From positions 1 to 14,582 of the forward strand of contig PIVW01000098.1 in NCBI GenBank assembly GCA_003353825.1: DNA of 14,582 bases, in the 5' to 3' direction. A model generated the notes under the pieces. The model ran no database searches. It worked only from the letters and a program-made list of their open reading frames with translations, and was not told the DNA's origin. The position numbers were made by a program, and so were the translations under genes. The DNA is from Chloroflexota bacterium (lineage in GTDB: Bacteria; Chloroflexota; Anaerolineae; J102). Position 1 is the stretch's first letter. The number at the start of each line of letters is the position of its first letter. This document shows positions 14,567 through 14,582 of this stretch, piece after piece.

Positions 14567-14582
14567 TCAGTAACTGTGCCGG

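Noticed and set aside
14567..14569. TGA read as selenocysteine ahead of the 14447-14566 frame
   Set aside because: No SECIS-like hairpin was identified and the upstream sequence is outside the window; a plain stop is simpler.
1..14582. tRNA, rRNA, CRISPR array or insertion sequence
   Set aside because: No tandem spaced direct repeats, cloverleaf-like sequence, rRNA core motif or transposase frame was seen on either strand.

Overview
The window looks like part of a Chloroflexota (Chloroflexi) chromosome, probably Anaerolineae-like. This is an inference from three things: the Thr/Pro-rich linker in a secreted surface protein, short palindromic intergenic repeats (GTAGTA-type and TCATnGCG-type), and an rnc-smc neighbourhood interrupted by lineage-specific genes. 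Base composition is moderate by eye, somewhat above 50% GC. No rRNA, tRNA, CRISPR array, transposase or phage gene is visible.

Layout. (1) Positions 1-1058, minus strand: an exported, C-terminally anchored surface protein that runs off the left edge. It has a signal peptide, a globular domain of about 180 residues, a Thr/Pro-rich stalk and a membrane anchor. It diverges from folK (1183-1662, plus), a stand-alone folate-pathway pyrophosphokinase. A hairpin lies just ahead of the folK ribosome binding site and a second inverted repeat lies just after folK. (2) Positions 1729-5388, minus: a 1219-residue cytoplasmic GH13 (alpha-amylase superfamily) protein with extra N- and C-terminal domains. 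Upstream on the same strand, 5624-5986, is a small VOC-fold protein. (3) Positions 5987-6498: an unusual intergenic region with two short reading frames on the minus strand that have strong Shine-Dalgarno sequences, three CACCTCC motifs on the plus strand, an 11-bp inverted repeat and a perfect 38-nt palindrome. (4) Positions 6499-14154, plus: six co-directional genes. They are a threonine synthase-like PLP enzyme, rnc (RNase III, overlapping it by 20 nt), an unknown soluble protein, an unknown polytopic membrane protein, smc, and a small protein resembling the DUF4062/TIR-like fold. (5) Positions 14155-14582: noncoding, with a hairpin-forming inverted repeat pair and a short, possibly broken reading frame on the minus strand.

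How the genes relate. rnc and smc are neighbours in many bacteria (rncS-smc-ftsY in Bacillus subtilis). Here two unrecognised genes sit between them, and a DUF4062-like gene occupies the position where ftsY would be. The RNase III lacks the acidic residue expected at one catalytic position (Ala126 where Asp is usual). The least explained stretch is 6100-6375, which could be a cluster of very short genes on the minus strand, a small regulatory RNA on the plus strand, or both.
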